This document shows, piece after piece, positions 63,880 through 64,000 of a stretch of DNA of 64,000 bases (positions within the stretch are counted from its first letter, which is position 1; each line of letters opens with the position of its first letter). The notes below the pieces were generated by a model, which saw only the letters and a program-made list of their open reading frames with translations, did no database searches and was not told where the DNA came from. The position numbers and the translations under genes are program-made. The stretch lies in the NCBI RefSeq assembly GCF_014217785.1, contig NZ_CP048814.1, forward strand, positions 1,240,001 to 1,304,000, in the 5' to 3' direction. This DNA is from Rhodococcus triatomae. Its GTDB lineage: Bacteria; Actinomycetota; Actinomycetes; Mycobacteriales; Mycobacteriaceae.

Positions 63880-64000
63880 CTATCCCAACGGAATCTGGCC
63901 GAGGACGACGCCGACGACGAGCATCACGATCGACACCAGCGCCGCTCGCCAGAGCACCTTGCGGTGGTGGTCGGCCAGCGAGACCCCGGCCAGAGTCACC
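63880..64000 (-). CDS. C-terminal end of a probable CitMHS-family citrate transporter
   Basis: The last 40 codons of a minus-strand gene run off the window edge: LAGVSLADHHRKVLWRAALVSIVMLVVGVVLGQIPLG, then TAG at 63880-63882. One final membrane segment after a basic HHRK loop fits the end of CitMHS (Mg-citrate:H+) transporters. It is preceded on the same strand by nothing visible and is followed by the CitAB-type kinase gene 28 bases later, which supports citrate transport. The identification rests on a short tail. Confidence 0.6.
   Translation of the reverse strand, partial: VTLAGVSLADHHRKVLWRAALVSIVMLVVGVVLGQIPLG

Overview
The window is high-GC actinobacterial chromosome from the mycolata (Mycobacteriales). 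A Rhodococcus is the best guess, with Nocardia or Gordonia possible. The evidence is many GTG starts, four-base start/stop overlaps, a rpf gene behind a c-di-AMP riboswitch, a DtxR/IdeR-type iron box, a 13E12/DUF222 HNH gene with a LexA-type box, a mycothiol-type arsenate reductase and a Nocardia-like rifampicin monooxygenase. The core genes follow the order and relative orientation of M. tuberculosis Rv0904c to Rv0861c (from memory): accD3, prrA-prrB, gltA2, citA, serC, sepH, Rv0882, Rv0881, Rv0880, Rv0879c, Rv0876c, Rv0875c, cspB, Rv0870c, rpfA, Rv0863, Rv0862c, ercc3. Accessory blocks are inserted into this backbone.

Layout. 1-2.5 kb: end of an ABC-2 permease, then accD3. 2.5-7.0 kb: a resistance block, with a rifampicin monooxygenase behind a rifamycin-associated element, an arsR-acr3-arsC operon, and a divergent arsI/cadI-arsR pair with twin palindromic operators. 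7-17.7 kb: accessory genes (HNH endonuclease, GPP34 protein, iron-boxed siderophore-binding lipoprotein, propionyl-CoA synthetase-like enzyme, a secreted unknown, a lipase-fold protein lacking its catalytic Ser and His, photolyase, MscS channel). 17.7-27.5 kb: prrAB behind three 14-bp palindromes at exact 25-bp spacing, FKBP, gltA2, aldose epimerase, MFS, pdxH, citA, serC. 27.5-30.2 kb: the divergent sulfone genes sfnG and sfnB. 30.2-50.3 kb: mostly conserved core, from sepH to the Rv0862c homologue. 50.3-59.6 kb: a tightly overlapping sulfonate operon (ssuA-ssuC-ssuB-flavin monooxygenase-ABC exporter) with a Cys-containing candidate leader peptide and a ROK regulator. 59.8-64 kb: the XPB helicase, then a CitAB/DcuSR-type two-component system next to the end of a probable CitMHS transporter.

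The most unusual pattern is in the DNA rather than a gene family. At six gene ends a short tandem repeat (16-28 bp, 2-4 copies) contains the stop codon itself. The periods are almost never multiples of three, so in five of the six the copied stop codons fall in several reading frames. One of these repeats sits at the end of a gene whose frame appears broken by a C8 tract just upstream, and it marks where the unshifted protein would stop. Also worth checking are the prrA palindrome array, a ten-base repeat phased with the DNA helix between rox and arsR, the pseudo-lipase, and the exporter coupled to a sulfur monooxygenase.
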